DNA of 64,000 bases, from contig NZ_CP079107.1 of the NCBI RefSeq assembly GCF_019285735.1, positions 3,968,001-4,032,000 on the forward strand. Reading direction: 5' to 3'. Position 1 is the stretch's first letter. Each line of letters opens with the position of its first letter. A model generated the notes under the pieces. It was not told the DNA's origin and searched no databases. It saw nothing but the letters and a program-made list of their open reading frames with translations. The translations under genes and the position numbers were made by a program. Below, piece after piece: positions 1 to 7,549 of the stretch. This DNA is from Paeniglutamicibacter sp. Y32M11 (GTDB taxonomy: Bacteria > Actinomycetota > Actinomycetes > Actinomycetales > Micrococcaceae).

Positions 1-660
1 AACGGCGCCGCCGGCACGCTGATCGTCTCGCTGGGCCTGGTGCAGATCGCCGCGGGGATGTCCTCGCTGCAATCGGGCCTACTGACCCTGGGCTACCTCA
101 TCGCGATCCTGGCCACCATCCGCGTGGGCGAAAAGCTGCTGCAGCGCTTCGGACCGAAAAAGCCGATGCTCTGGGGTTCGATGATCACCGGCGTCGGCAT
201 CTTGATGTGCTCGATGACGTTCCTATACATCGACCAGTACATCGTGCTCTCCGTCATCGGCTTCACCCTCCTCGGCGTCGGGCTGGGCTTCTATGCCACC
301 CCGTCCACCGACGCCGCGCTCTCCAATGTTCCGGACGCCCAGGTGGGTGCCGCCTCGGGCATCTACAAGATGGCTTCCTCGCTGGGCAACGCGATCGGCG
401 TCGCCATCTCGGCCGCGCTTTACGTCGCGGGCCAAGCGGTCAACCCGGAACTCATCTCCTCCTGGGGCCTATTCGTCGGCCGGCAGGACAACGTGGCACT
501 GCGCTTCGGCGGGGCCATCGGCCTGTTGTTCAACGTACTCATGGTGGTCATCGCGATCGCCGCGATCATCGTCACCGTCCCGTCCGAGCCCAAGGACCGG
601 GCACCGGCGGCCGAACCGAAGGAACCGCACGACGTCGCTCCCCCAGCGTTCGGCAACTAA
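1..660 (+). CDS. MFS transporter, DHA2-like, C-terminal part (5' end outside window)
   Basis: The frame is open from base 1 to a TAA at 658-660, giving 219 residues of the C-terminal half of a major facilitator. Hydrophobic segments alternate with short loops, and a cytoplasmic loop carries Arg/Lys-rich residues followed by PKKPMLWGS. The segment VGAASGIYKMASSLGNAIGV resembles the late transmembrane region of drug:H+ antiporter-2 (QacA/SmvA-like) proteins. The last 30 residues are hydrophilic and Pro/Glu-rich. It is followed by a hairpin with a T-run. The neighbouring downstream gene is another DHA2 exporter with its own operator, so the two are probably separate units. The substrate cannot be predicted. 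Confidence 0.85.
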   Translation, partial: NGAAGTLIVSLGLVQIAAGMSSLQSGLLTLGYLIAILATIRVGEKLLQRFGPKKPMLWGSMITGVGILMCSMTFLYIDQYIVLSVIGFTLLGVGLGFYATPSTDAALSNVPDAQVGAASGIYKMASSLGNAIGVAISAALYVAGQAVNPELISSWGLFVGRQDNVALRFGGAIGLLFNVLMVVIAIAAIIVTVPSEPKDRAPAAEPKEPHDVAPPAFGN

Positions 661-688
661 CCATCATCCCGCCGCAGGCGGGCGTCGG

Positions 689-720
689 GGGCCGGGACAT
701 GACCTTGTTCCGGCCCTTTT
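689..720 (+). terminator. Rho-independent terminator after MFS gene
   Basis: GGGCCGG (689-695) pairs with CCGGCCC (710-716) and is followed directly by TTTT. It lies 29 bases after the stop codon of the upstream MFS gene. Confidence 0.6.
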
Positions 721-772
721 GTGTGCCAGCGTGTGCCTTAGCGGCAAGAGGGGGAGCTCCAGATCACAGCAA

Positions 773-826
773 AATTGGTTGCACTTTAGCAACCAATTGA
801 ATATAGTTGATTTCAATCAACCATAT
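773..826. promoter_or_regulatory. Two similar palindromes, probable MarR operators
   Basis: The first is a perfect inverted repeat, AATTGGTTGC (773-782), N6, GCAACCAATT (789-798). The second is ATATAGTTGA (801-810), N6, TCAACCATAT (817-826), with one mismatch. The arms have the same 10-6-10 architecture and a GTTG/CAAC core. They sit just upstream of an MFS-marR pair, the usual place for an autoregulatory MarR operator. That the downstream MarR protein binds here is inference. Confidence 0.65.
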
Positions 827-851
827 TCCTGTCGTTCTTTGGAGTCCCGTT

Positions 852-2564
852 TTGTCCCAGTCATCCACCCTCAAGGCGGAGCCGACGTTGTCCGAATCGG
901 GCATGACCCACCGCCAAGTGATGCAATCACTCACGGGCCTGCTCATGGGCATGTTCGTCTCGATCCTTGCCGGCACCGTCGTGTCCACCTCGCTTCCGGT
1001 CATCGTTTCCGATTTACGCGGTGACCAGACCTCCTACACGTGGGTTGTCACGGCGACACTGCTGGCCACCACCATCTCGACCCCCATCTGGGGCAAACTA
1101 GCGGACCTAGCCAACCGCAAGCTGCTATTGCAGCTCTCCTTGTTGGTCTTTGTCGTCGCCTCGGCCATCGCCGGGTTCTCGCAGGACACCAACATGCTCA
1201 TCACCATGCGCGTGTTCCAGGGCCTGGGCGCCGGCGGATTAACCGCGCTGACCCAGATCGTCATGGCCGACATCATCTCCCCGCGTGAACGCGGCAAGTA
1301 CATGGGCCTCTTCGGCGCCGTCATGGCCCTTGGCACCGTCGGCGGACCGCTGATCGGTGGATTCATCACCGACGCCATCAACTGGCGCTGGAACTTCTTT
1401 ATCGCTTTGCCCTTCGCCGCCATCGCCATCGTCCTGATCCAGAAAACGCTTCACCTTCCGGCTCAGGCCAAGCGCAAGGTATCGATCGACTACGCGGGCA
1501 TCGTCTTACTCTCCGCAGGTGTCTCCTCGCTGTTGATCTGGGTTTCCCTGGCCGGCAAGGACTTCGAATGGGCCTCACCGACGTCCGCATGGATGGTCGG
1601 TGGCGCACTGATCGCGTTGATTGCCTTCGTCATCGTCGAGCTCAAGGCCACCGAGCCGATCATCCCGCTGAGCATGTTCAAAAACCGTACCTTCACCCTC
1701 TCGGTGGTTGCCTCGATCTCCGTGGGCGTGTCGATGTTCGGCACCTCGGTCTTCCTGGCCCAGTACATGCAGCTGGCTCGTGGCGCTAACGCCACCCAGT
1801 CCGGCTTAATGACCATCCCGATGATGGCCGGCCTGCTCATCGTCTCCACCATTGCCGGCGCCATGATCTCGAAGCACGGCAAGTGGAAGGCCATCATGGT
1901 CATCGGCTCGGTGCTGCAGCTCGCCGGACTCTACCTGCTGGGCACCATCCACTACGACACCAACTTCGTCCTGGTTTCCGTCTACATGTTCCTCCTCGGC
2001 GCTGGCCTAGGCATGGTCATGCAGAACCTGGTGCTGATCGTCCAGAACGCGGTGACACCGGCCGAAATCGGCGTGGCCTCCTCCGGCATCGCCTTCTTCC
2101 GTTCCTTGGGCGGTACCGTCGGAGTCTCGGTCCTCGGGGCCCTAATGGCCACCAAGGTCGCGGATCTAATGGCCGCCAAGAGCGCCGAACTGGGCGCCGC
2201 CATTGCCGGGCTCGGCGAAAAGGGCAAGGACCTGGCCACCTCGCTGGCTTCCGGGAACATCCCCGCCGTTCATTCCCTGCCCGACTCGGTGCGCACCATC
2301 ATCGAGGCCTCCTACGGCGATGCCGTCGCCTACGTCTTTATTGTGGCGGCCCCGCTGAGCATCCTGACCATCCTCGCTATTGTTTTCCTTCCAAACCTGG
2401 AGTTGAGCAGCCAGACTCGCCACGAGCGGGCAACTGCCGAGGCTGCGGAAGCCGGCGAGAAGTCCGCGTTGATCGAGGCGGAGGAAAACCTCGTGGAGGT
2501 CAGCGAGGCTGCCATAGCAGCAACCCCGCAGACAACCAACGAGAATCCTTCGATTCGGAAGTAA
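852..2564 (+). CDS. DHA2 (EmrB/QacA) family MFS exporter
   Basis: A 570-residue multidrug-type major facilitator. The N-terminal half has the pattern LAGTVVSTSLPVIVSDL, then WVVTATLLATTISTPIWGKLADLANRK, which is the motif-A loop of 14-helix DHA2 proteins. A late extracellular loop (KVADLMAAKSAELGAAI) and a long acidic cytoplasmic tail are also typical. The TTG at 852 is chosen because GGAG lies 7 bases before it. A possible ATG at 807 would begin inside the second palindrome and adds residues not expected of the family. The marR gene begins 2 bases after its stop, so the two form an operon. Likely role: efflux of a toxic compound sensed by the MarR protein. Confidence 0.88.
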   Translation: MSQSSTLKAEPTLSESGMTHRQVMQSLTGLLMGMFVSILAGTVVSTSLPVIVSDLRGDQTSYTWVVTATLLATTISTPIWGKLADLANRKLLLQLSLLVFVVASAIAGFSQDTNMLITMRVFQGLGAGGLTALTQIVMADIISPRERGKYMGLFGAVMALGTVGGPLIGGFITDAINWRWNFFIALPFAAIAIVLIQKTLHLPAQAKRKVSIDYAGIVLLSAGVSSLLIWVSLAGKDFEWASPTSAWMVGGALIALIAFVIVELKATEPIIPLSMFKNRTFTLSVVASISVGVSMFGTSVFLAQYMQLARGANATQSGLMTIPMMAGLLIVSTIAGAMISKHGKWKAIMVIGSVLQLAGLYLLGTIHYDTNFVLVSVYMFLLGAGLGMVMQNLVLIVQNAVTPAEIGVASSGIAFFRSLGGTVGVSVLGALMATKVADLMAAKSAELGAAIAGLGEKGKDLATSLASGNIPAVHSLPDSVRTIIEASYGDAVAYVFIVAAPLSILTILAIVFLPNLELSSQTRHERATAEAAEAGEKSALIEAEENLVEVSEAAIAATPQTTNENPSIRK

Positions 2565-2566
2565 GC

Positions 2567-3049
2567 ATGCACAGCGCGGCCGCGCCCGTCGTATCCTCCA
2601 CCGGCACTGGTGATCCGATTCATTGGGAAGTGGTTGACGAAGTCGAGCGGCAATTCGGCATTCTGATGGTCAACGCGAAGAACAGCCTGAAGACCCGGGC
2701 CGCGGCGATTGATCCGCAATTATCGATGATGGGCTTTAAAGTCCTCACGCTGCTGGTTCGCTCCGGAGCCAAGCAACAGGGCTTCTTGGCCGAACAGATG
2801 GAGATCGACAAGGCAATGATGAGCCGGACCATCAAGAGCCTGGAGTGTTTGGGACTTGCCGAACGGCGCATGAACCCCGAAGACGGGCGCGCACAGTTGG
2901 TCAGCATGACCACCGAGGGGCGCCAGCGGATGGATATCATGCTGGCCGGTGACCGCCGAATGCTCCAGGATCGTCTGTCCGAATGGGGCACCGAGGAAGT
3001 GCGTCGTTTCGCCGATCTTTTAGCGAAGCTCAACTCCTCGAAAAGCTAG
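2567..3049 (+). CDS. MarR-family transcriptional regulator
   Basis: A 160-residue winged-helix regulator. The middle shows the MarR DNA-binding region: LTLLVRSGAKQQGFLAEQMEIDKAMMSRTIKSLECLGLAERR, then the wing NPEDGRAQLVSMTTEGRQ, where the DxR of the wing is visible. The ATG lies 2 bases after the MFS stop, which indicates co-transcription. Two related palindromes upstream of the MFS gene are its probable operators, giving a simple autoregulated efflux unit. The inducing ligand is unknown. Confidence 0.9.
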   Translation: MHSAAAPVVSSTGTGDPIHWEVVDEVERQFGILMVNAKNSLKTRAAAIDPQLSMMGFKVLTLLVRSGAKQQGFLAEQMEIDKAMMSRTIKSLECLGLAERRMNPEDGRAQLVSMTTEGRQRMDIMLAGDRRMLQDRLSEWGTEEVRRFADLLAKLNSSKS

Positions 3050-3064
3050 CAGACCTCTGGAATA

Positions 3065-3115
3065 CGCGATGGCTCCGTTTCAAACTCACGGTGAGTTTGA
3101 AACGGAGCCATCGCG
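3065..3115. terminator. Long perfect hairpin between convergent genes
   Basis: The arms 3065-3088 and 3092-3115 are perfectly complementary over 24 bp with a CGG loop. The hairpin separates marR (+) from the convergent EamA gene (-), so it probably terminates in both directions. No long T-run follows. Confidence 0.6.
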
Positions 3116-3126
3116 CTAAAATCACC

Positions 3127-3155
3127 CTTCGGGGATCAGCTGCTGATCCCCGAAG
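3127..3155 (-). terminator. Hairpin at the 3' end of the EamA gene
   Basis: CTTCGGGGATCAG (3127-3139) pairs perfectly with CTGATCCCCGAAG (3143-3155) around a 3-base loop. The hairpin overlaps the stop codon of the minus-strand EamA gene (3136-3138) and is followed leftwards by GGGTGATTTTAG. It probably ends that transcript. Confidence 0.55.
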
Positions 3156-4056
3156 CCAGCGGTTCCTCGGCGTCCGCGGAGCGTTGATCGGCAGCAGGCC
3201 GGGTCCTTTCGCCCGTTCGTGTCGCCCCAATCCCGGCCAGAATGACCAGCACGATGCCCACCACGGCGAGGGGACGCGGCACTTGGTGCATAAATACCAA
3301 CCCGACCACCAAGGCGATGGCTGGCTCCAAGCACATGAGTGTCCCGAACGCCGAGGCGCTGAGTTTGCGTAGTGCGAGCATTTCCAGGCTGAAGGGGATC
3401 ACCGGCAGTAAGAGCGCGATGCCAAATCCGAACAGAATCAGCCGCAGGTCCAGCTCAGCGACAACCGATGGCCCCACCACAAAGGTTGCTGCCACCGCCG
3501 CCACCGGCATGGAAATCGCCAGCGCGCCGATGCCATCCACCGCGTCGCCGGCACGCTGCGTCAGCACAACGTATACGGCCCAGCAGACGGCGGACCCCAG
3601 GGCAAAAAGTACGCCCGTCATATCCGTTGCGCCGTGCCAGGGCTCGGTCAGCCCCAAAACCCCGGCGGCTGCCACCAGCGCCCACCAACGCCCCGCACCC
3701 CTACCCTGAATTACGGCGATGGACAGTGGGCCCAAAAACTCCAGCGCGCTGGCAGTACCCATCGGAATGCGTTCGATCGCCAACATAAAACCGAGGGTCA
3801 TCCCGGCGGTGGCAAGGCCCAGTAAGACACAGATCCCCAATATCGAGCGGCTAAAGCGAAGTCGCCAGGGGCGAGCGATGACCACCAAGATGATGGCCGC
3901 CCAAGCCAGGCGCAGCCAGGCGACTCCCGTCGGCCCCATGTCATCGGCGAGTTTGAGGGATGCGGCAAGGCCCAGCTGGACACATGCCATCGCACCGAAA
4001 GCCATCATCGATCCAACGGGGGCCGTGTTTTTCACAAGGGCGGGGGTTGTACTCAT
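3136..4056 (-). CDS. EamA/DMT-family exporter (RhtA-like)
   Basis: A 306-residue membrane protein with about ten hydrophobic helices arranged as two EamA repeats. The first ends near VIQGRGAGRWW and the second begins with TGVLFALGSAVCWAVYVVLTQRAGD. The segment LGPLSIAVI in the first repeat and TLMCLEPAIALVVGLVFMHQ in the second are typical of the RhtA/threonine-homoserine exporter branch. It is transcribed divergently from a LysR gene with an 85-bp gap, the usual arrangement of a LysR-controlled exporter. The amino-acid or metabolite substrate is inferred only from the family. Confidence 0.88.
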   Translation of the reverse strand: MSTTPALVKNTAPVGSMMAFGAMACVQLGLAASLKLADDMGPTGVAWLRLAWAAIILVVIARPWRLRFSRSILGICVLLGLATAGMTLGFMLAIERIPMGTASALEFLGPLSIAVIQGRGAGRWWALVAAAGVLGLTEPWHGATDMTGVLFALGSAVCWAVYVVLTQRAGDAVDGIGALAISMPVAAVAATFVVGPSVVAELDLRLILFGFGIALLLPVIPFSLEMLALRKLSASAFGTLMCLEPAIALVVGLVFMHQVPRPLAVVGIVLVILAGIGATRTGERTRPAADQRSADAEEPLASGISS

Positions 4057-4141
4057 GTTTCCAAGTAAAGACGAGGTCTGTCATCCACGTCCACGCGAGA
4101 ATTATCAACATATTGTTCACGAATCCTGCACAATTGAGTTC

Positions 4142-5041
4142 ATGGAAACGCGTCGACTGCAGTATCTCTATGAGCTCTCCCGCATGGGATCGATGCGAGC
4201 GGTTGCCGATCTGTTGGGCACCACCACCTCCAGCGTTTCTCAGCAGATCGCCCAGCTCTCCCGGGAAGCCGGCGTGCGCCTCCTGGAACCCGACGGTCGC
4301 GGGGTTCGGCTGACTCCCGCCGGGCGCCGACTTGCCGAACACGCGCAGAGCATTCTGGTCGCCGTGGAGGCAGCACGCCTAGACCTTGATCCCCGGGCCG
4401 AGCCAACGGGGACATTACGCGTGGCCGGCTTCGCCACGGCGATCCGCGCGACATTGATGCCCATCATCGAAGATCTGGCCCTGCGGCACCCGCAACTAGG
4501 CATCGTGGTGCTGGAACACGAACCTGGCGAGGCCATGAACCAACTGGCCGTGGACGGGATCGACCTGGCCCTGACCTACGACTACAACCTCTCCCCCGAC
4601 CCGGTCGAGAGCGACGTGGAAACCCTGGCGCTGTGGAGCGCACCATGGGGGTTGGGGGTGCCTACCGCGGACGCGGAGAAGTTCATCGGCATCGGCCGGG
4701 AGGTCGATGCCATCGAGGTTTTTTCCGCTTTCCGGCACCACCAATGGATCGGCAATTCGCGCAACATCGCCGACGAAAATGTTCTCCGCTTACTTGCTTC
4801 AATGGCCGGTTTTGAGCCAACAATGAGCCACAAGTCCGACAGCCTGGATCTGGTTGAGGACCTGATTCTTGCCGGGCTCGGCGTGGGCCTACTACCCGAG
4901 AATCGCCCGATACGCGCGGGGCTCACAATCCTGCCGTTGCGCAATCCAGATCTTCGATTGCGCGCCTATGCGCGAACCCGACGTGGTCGCAGTAACTGGC
5001 CCGCCCTGGGACTAGTACTCGAACGCCTCCGCCAAAGCTAG
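4142..5041 (+). CDS. LysR-family transcriptional regulator
   Basis: A 299-residue protein. The N-terminal winged helix reads METRRLQYLYELSRMGSMRA, then VADLLGTTTSSVSQQIAQLSREAG. This is followed by a substrate-binding domain starting near LRVAGFATAIRATLMPII. Family length is about 300 residues, so the ATG at 4142 is the right start; an open frame continues upstream but overlaps the EamA gene. The divergent EamA exporter is its likely target. The short leader between the genes contains an A+T-rich stretch suited to overlapping promoters. Confidence 0.9.
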   Translation: METRRLQYLYELSRMGSMRAVADLLGTTTSSVSQQIAQLSREAGVRLLEPDGRGVRLTPAGRRLAEHAQSILVAVEAARLDLDPRAEPTGTLRVAGFATAIRATLMPIIEDLALRHPQLGIVVLEHEPGEAMNQLAVDGIDLALTYDYNLSPDPVESDVETLALWSAPWGLGVPTADAEKFIGIGREVDAIEVFSAFRHHQWIGNSRNIADENVLRLLASMAGFEPTMSHKSDSLDLVEDLILAGLGVGLLPENRPIRAGLTILPLRNPDLRLRAYARTRRGRSNWPALGLVLERLRQS

Positions 5042-5077
5042 CGGCGGCGTTTCTTCTGGGCTGTCGTATCTTCGAGA

Positions 5078-5638
5078 TCAGGTCGAGGCCACCGGCGGAT
5101 TTCTGGGACTGCGCAATTTGCCCCGCACTATCAACAAGGCATAAATCACCACCGGCACCACGGCCCATAACCAGTCACCAGGAATCAGTTCGAAGGTATC
5201 GCCGAGGTTTCCTCCGGTATTAATCAGTGCAGCCAGCGGAGCGGAAAAGAGCCATGCCAACCCGACGGCAATCATGCATGCCGAGCAGGTGGCCAGCTTC
5301 AGGCATTTAGCGGCGAGGGCACTGAACAGCGCTGTGAGCAGGACGAAGCTAAAGGACACCAGAAGCACGGAGTTAAGCATCCGGTACTTCGCCAATCCAC
5401 CCGCGCCGTTGTTGCTAATGGCGATGAAAATGGTGAAAGTGATGGCCGCCGTCCACATCATGCCAAAACCGTTAACGCGGACCCAGTTCACCATGAAATC
5501 ACGCCCCGCAGGTTCCTCGGTTGTTCGGTCACGATGCGCCAACGGCCACGGGAAGATCCTCGCAGTGATCGCAGGCAGGGCATAATCCGTCCCAACCTCT
5601 GAAATTGCTTGCCCCTGGGATGCAGCATGACTCCTCAT
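5078..5638 (-). CDS. Small integral membrane protein, unknown function
   Basis: The protein is 186 residues with four clear hydrophobic segments: GMMWTAAITFTIFIAIS, LLVSFSFVLLTALFSALAA, ATCSACMIAVGLAWLFSAP, and DWLWAVVPVVIYALLIVRG. The first 47 residues are hydrophilic and Arg-rich; translation could instead begin at an internal Met at 5496, giving a compact four-helix protein. I do not recognise the family. It stands alone, convergent with the LysR gene, and has no evident partner. Confidence 0.6.
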   Translation of the reverse strand: MRSHAASQGQAISEVGTDYALPAITARIFPWPLAHRDRTTEEPAGRDFMVNWVRVNGFGMMWTAAITFTIFIAISNNGAGGLAKYRMLNSVLLVSFSFVLLTALFSALAAKCLKLATCSACMIAVGLAWLFSAPLAALINTGGNLGDTFELIPGDWLWAVVPVVIYALLIVRGKLRSPRNPPVAST

Positions 5639-5860
5639 ATTTGATGCAGGGTGTAATTTGAGCTCACACCATCATATAATCAATCACTTGGATAAAGTGA
5701 TTGATATACGCGGCGACTCCCGGAAAGCCGCAAATTCACCCCTCAAATCACCCTGTCAACGGGTCGCCGTCGCCCTATATGACGGATGGAGACATCGACC
5801 TCCACCTCATCTGGCTCCTCCGTTGTGGTTTTGGTCGGAGTCATCGATAAGACTGGAAGC

Positions 5861-6679
5861 ATGAACTCTGATTTTGAACCAGTTTCGCAGGCAGGAGGCG
5901 ATGACATTCATGTGCCAATGAAGCCGGTTCCGGCGGGAACTATCACGATGCGTAATGCCAGGACCAACTCTGTGCGCGACGTGGAATTAGCGGAATTCCT
6001 CATGTCGGCGACCCAAATCACTCGCGGGCAATGGGCACATCTCTGCGGAGAATTAGGACCCGAGCGCTCCGAAACGGAGATACCCGTTCATCCCGTCACC
6101 TTTTTTGATGCCGTGCGCTGGTGCAACAAGGCTTCGCAGTTCGCGGGATTCTCCCCCGCTTACACCTTCAATGGCACCACCGTCAGCTGGGACGTGTCGG
6201 CTAACGGGTACCGCCTTCCCACGGAGGCCGAATGGGAGTGGGCGTGCCGCGCCCGGACCACCACGCCTACCTATGGCGCGCTGGCCGAGATCGCGTGGAC
6301 CAAAGTCGATCAGGTGGGCGGCCCACAGCCGGTGGGCCGCAAGGCACCAAATGACTTCGGACTCTACGACATGATCGGGAATCTGTGGGAATGGTGCTGG
6401 GATTATGCCGATGTTGCGCGCTACGGTTCCTACCGTTCGCTGCGCGGAGGCGGTTGGGCCGATGCCCCATACAGCGCCCGTGCCTCGGTACGTCGTGGCA
6501 GCGCACCGGATGCCATCCTCGAAGACGTCGGATTTCGGGTGGCCCGGGGCGCTGTTGGCGCGCCCGGCCAGAATGCTGCACAGGGATGGTCGGCGGCCGC
6601 TGACCGGCTGCGGGCAGATATTCGCGGACCACTGCCCATGGGCTGGACCCCACTGCGGAGCCTACTGAACGACCGCTAG
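5861..6679 (+). CDS. FGE/SUMF1-fold protein lacking the catalytic cysteines
   Basis: A 272-residue protein with the formylglycine-generating-enzyme (sulfatase-modifying factor) fold. Landmarks are ATQITRGQWAHLC (50-62), HPVTFFDAVRWCNKAS (77-92), RLPTEAEWEWACRA (118-131), GLYDMIGNLWEWCWD (167-181) and RSLRGGGWADAPYSARAS (192-209). In true FGE the last segment carries the two active-site cysteines (a GGSxxC...C pattern); here that stretch has none, so sulfatase activation is unlikely. The same fold is used by non-catalytic or differently acting relatives. Start: the ATG at 5861 follows GGAAG closely, while an upstream ATG at 5786 lacks a convincing ribosome site. No sulfatase gene lies nearby. 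Confidence 0.85.
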   Translation: MNSDFEPVSQAGGDDIHVPMKPVPAGTITMRNARTNSVRDVELAEFLMSATQITRGQWAHLCGELGPERSETEIPVHPVTFFDAVRWCNKASQFAGFSPAYTFNGTTVSWDVSANGYRLPTEAEWEWACRARTTTPTYGALAEIAWTKVDQVGGPQPVGRKAPNDFGLYDMIGNLWEWCWDYADVARYGSYRSLRGGGWADAPYSARASVRRGSAPDAILEDVGFRVARGAVGAPGQNAAQGWSAAADRLRADIRGPLPMGWTPLRSLLNDR

Positions 6680-6962
6680 GCCCGCAGGCCCGGTTTCATC
6701 ACTGGGTATACTTTTTCCATGACCCGTTTAATCTCATCTAACCTGCCCGCGTGGCGCTTGGAGGTAGCCGGCGTATTTTCTGCCGGCTCGAGATAACGCT
6801 GTCGTTTTCCGGTGACCTTCCGCGCCCTGACTCGGCGCATCGATAGCCAGCGAGATCAAACACGATCTGGACTTCTAGTTCCGCTGTGCTTCCCCACCCG
6901 AATTTCTTCCCTCATGCCCGCCGTGCGCCCTGAGGGATACCGACAGATTGGCATCATTTTTC

Positions 6963-7454
6963 ATGCTTCCGCTGACCGAAAATCTCATTCGATCCTCCTT
7001 CATCAACGCCTCGCTTCGCGAACGCAAAGCTCTCACCCTGCCAGCCAATTTCGATACCATCACGTGGGAAAATATTGACTTCCTGGGCTGGCGAGATCCC
7101 AAACTTCCCCAGGTCGGATACATCATCAGCGTGGTCGAAGATCTCCGCGTGGGAATCATGCTTCGCAAGGCCGATGGCAAAATTCGAAACCGCGCCCAAT
7201 GCTCGTGGTGCGAGGACGTCAACCTGCCCAATGACGTGGTCTTCTTCAACGCCAAGGCAGGTGGCCAGGCCGGGCGCGACGGTGACAGCATCGGTATGTT
7301 GCTCTGCGCCAACTTCGAATGTTCCTTTAATGTGCGCACCATGCAGTCCCTTCCCTACATCGGCTTTGACCGTGAGGCCGAGATGGAACGACGCATCAAG
7401 GTGCTCCAAGATCACGTGCAGAGCTTCATCCAGCGCGTGCACGACGGAAAATAG
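6963..7454 (+). CDS. FBP-type treble-clef zinc-finger protein
   Basis: A 163-residue protein. The second half contains CSWCED and, about 45 residues later, CANFEC. This two-plus-two cysteine pattern marks the C-terminal zinc finger of actinobacterial FBP-domain proteins (named for similarity to fibronectin-binding/EF-G-binding proteins). Family members bind elongation factor G and protect against fusidic acid; whether this one does is inference. The region before it (6680-6962) holds no recognisable gene, only a 25-codon frame at 6720 that I do not trust. The start at 6963 is chosen as the first ATG; its ribosome site is weak. Confidence 0.8.
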   Translation: MLPLTENLIRSSFINASLRERKALTLPANFDTITWENIDFLGWRDPKLPQVGYIISVVEDLRVGIMLRKADGKIRNRAQCSWCEDVNLPNDVVFFNAKAGGQAGRDGDSIGMLLCANFECSFNVRTMQSLPYIGFDREAEMERRIKVLQDHVQSFIQRVHDGK

Positions 7455-7472
7455 GCGCCGCCTTACTGAAAC

Positions 7473-7541
7473 AAGCAAGCCGCCCCGGCCTTTCCCTCGC
7501 CAGCGTGCCACGCTGAAGGGGAAAGTCGGGGCGGCTTGCTT
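7473..7541. terminator. Bidirectional hairpin between FBP gene and rhaB
   Basis: AAGCAAGCCGCCCCG (7473-7487) is perfectly complementary to CGGGGCGGCTTGCTT (7527-7541). An inner CCTTTCCC/GGGGAAAG pairing extends the stem. It sits between two convergent genes. Confidence 0.7.
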
Positions 7542-7549
7542 TGTGCCCG

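Noticed and set aside
807-851. Upstream ATG for the second MFS gene
   Set aside because: It lies inside a palindromic operator and has no ribosome site, whereas TTG at 852 follows GGAG at good spacing.
6720-6797. 25-codon frame before the FBP gene
   Set aside because: No ribosome site, no resemblance to known leader peptides, and no attenuator-like structure follows.
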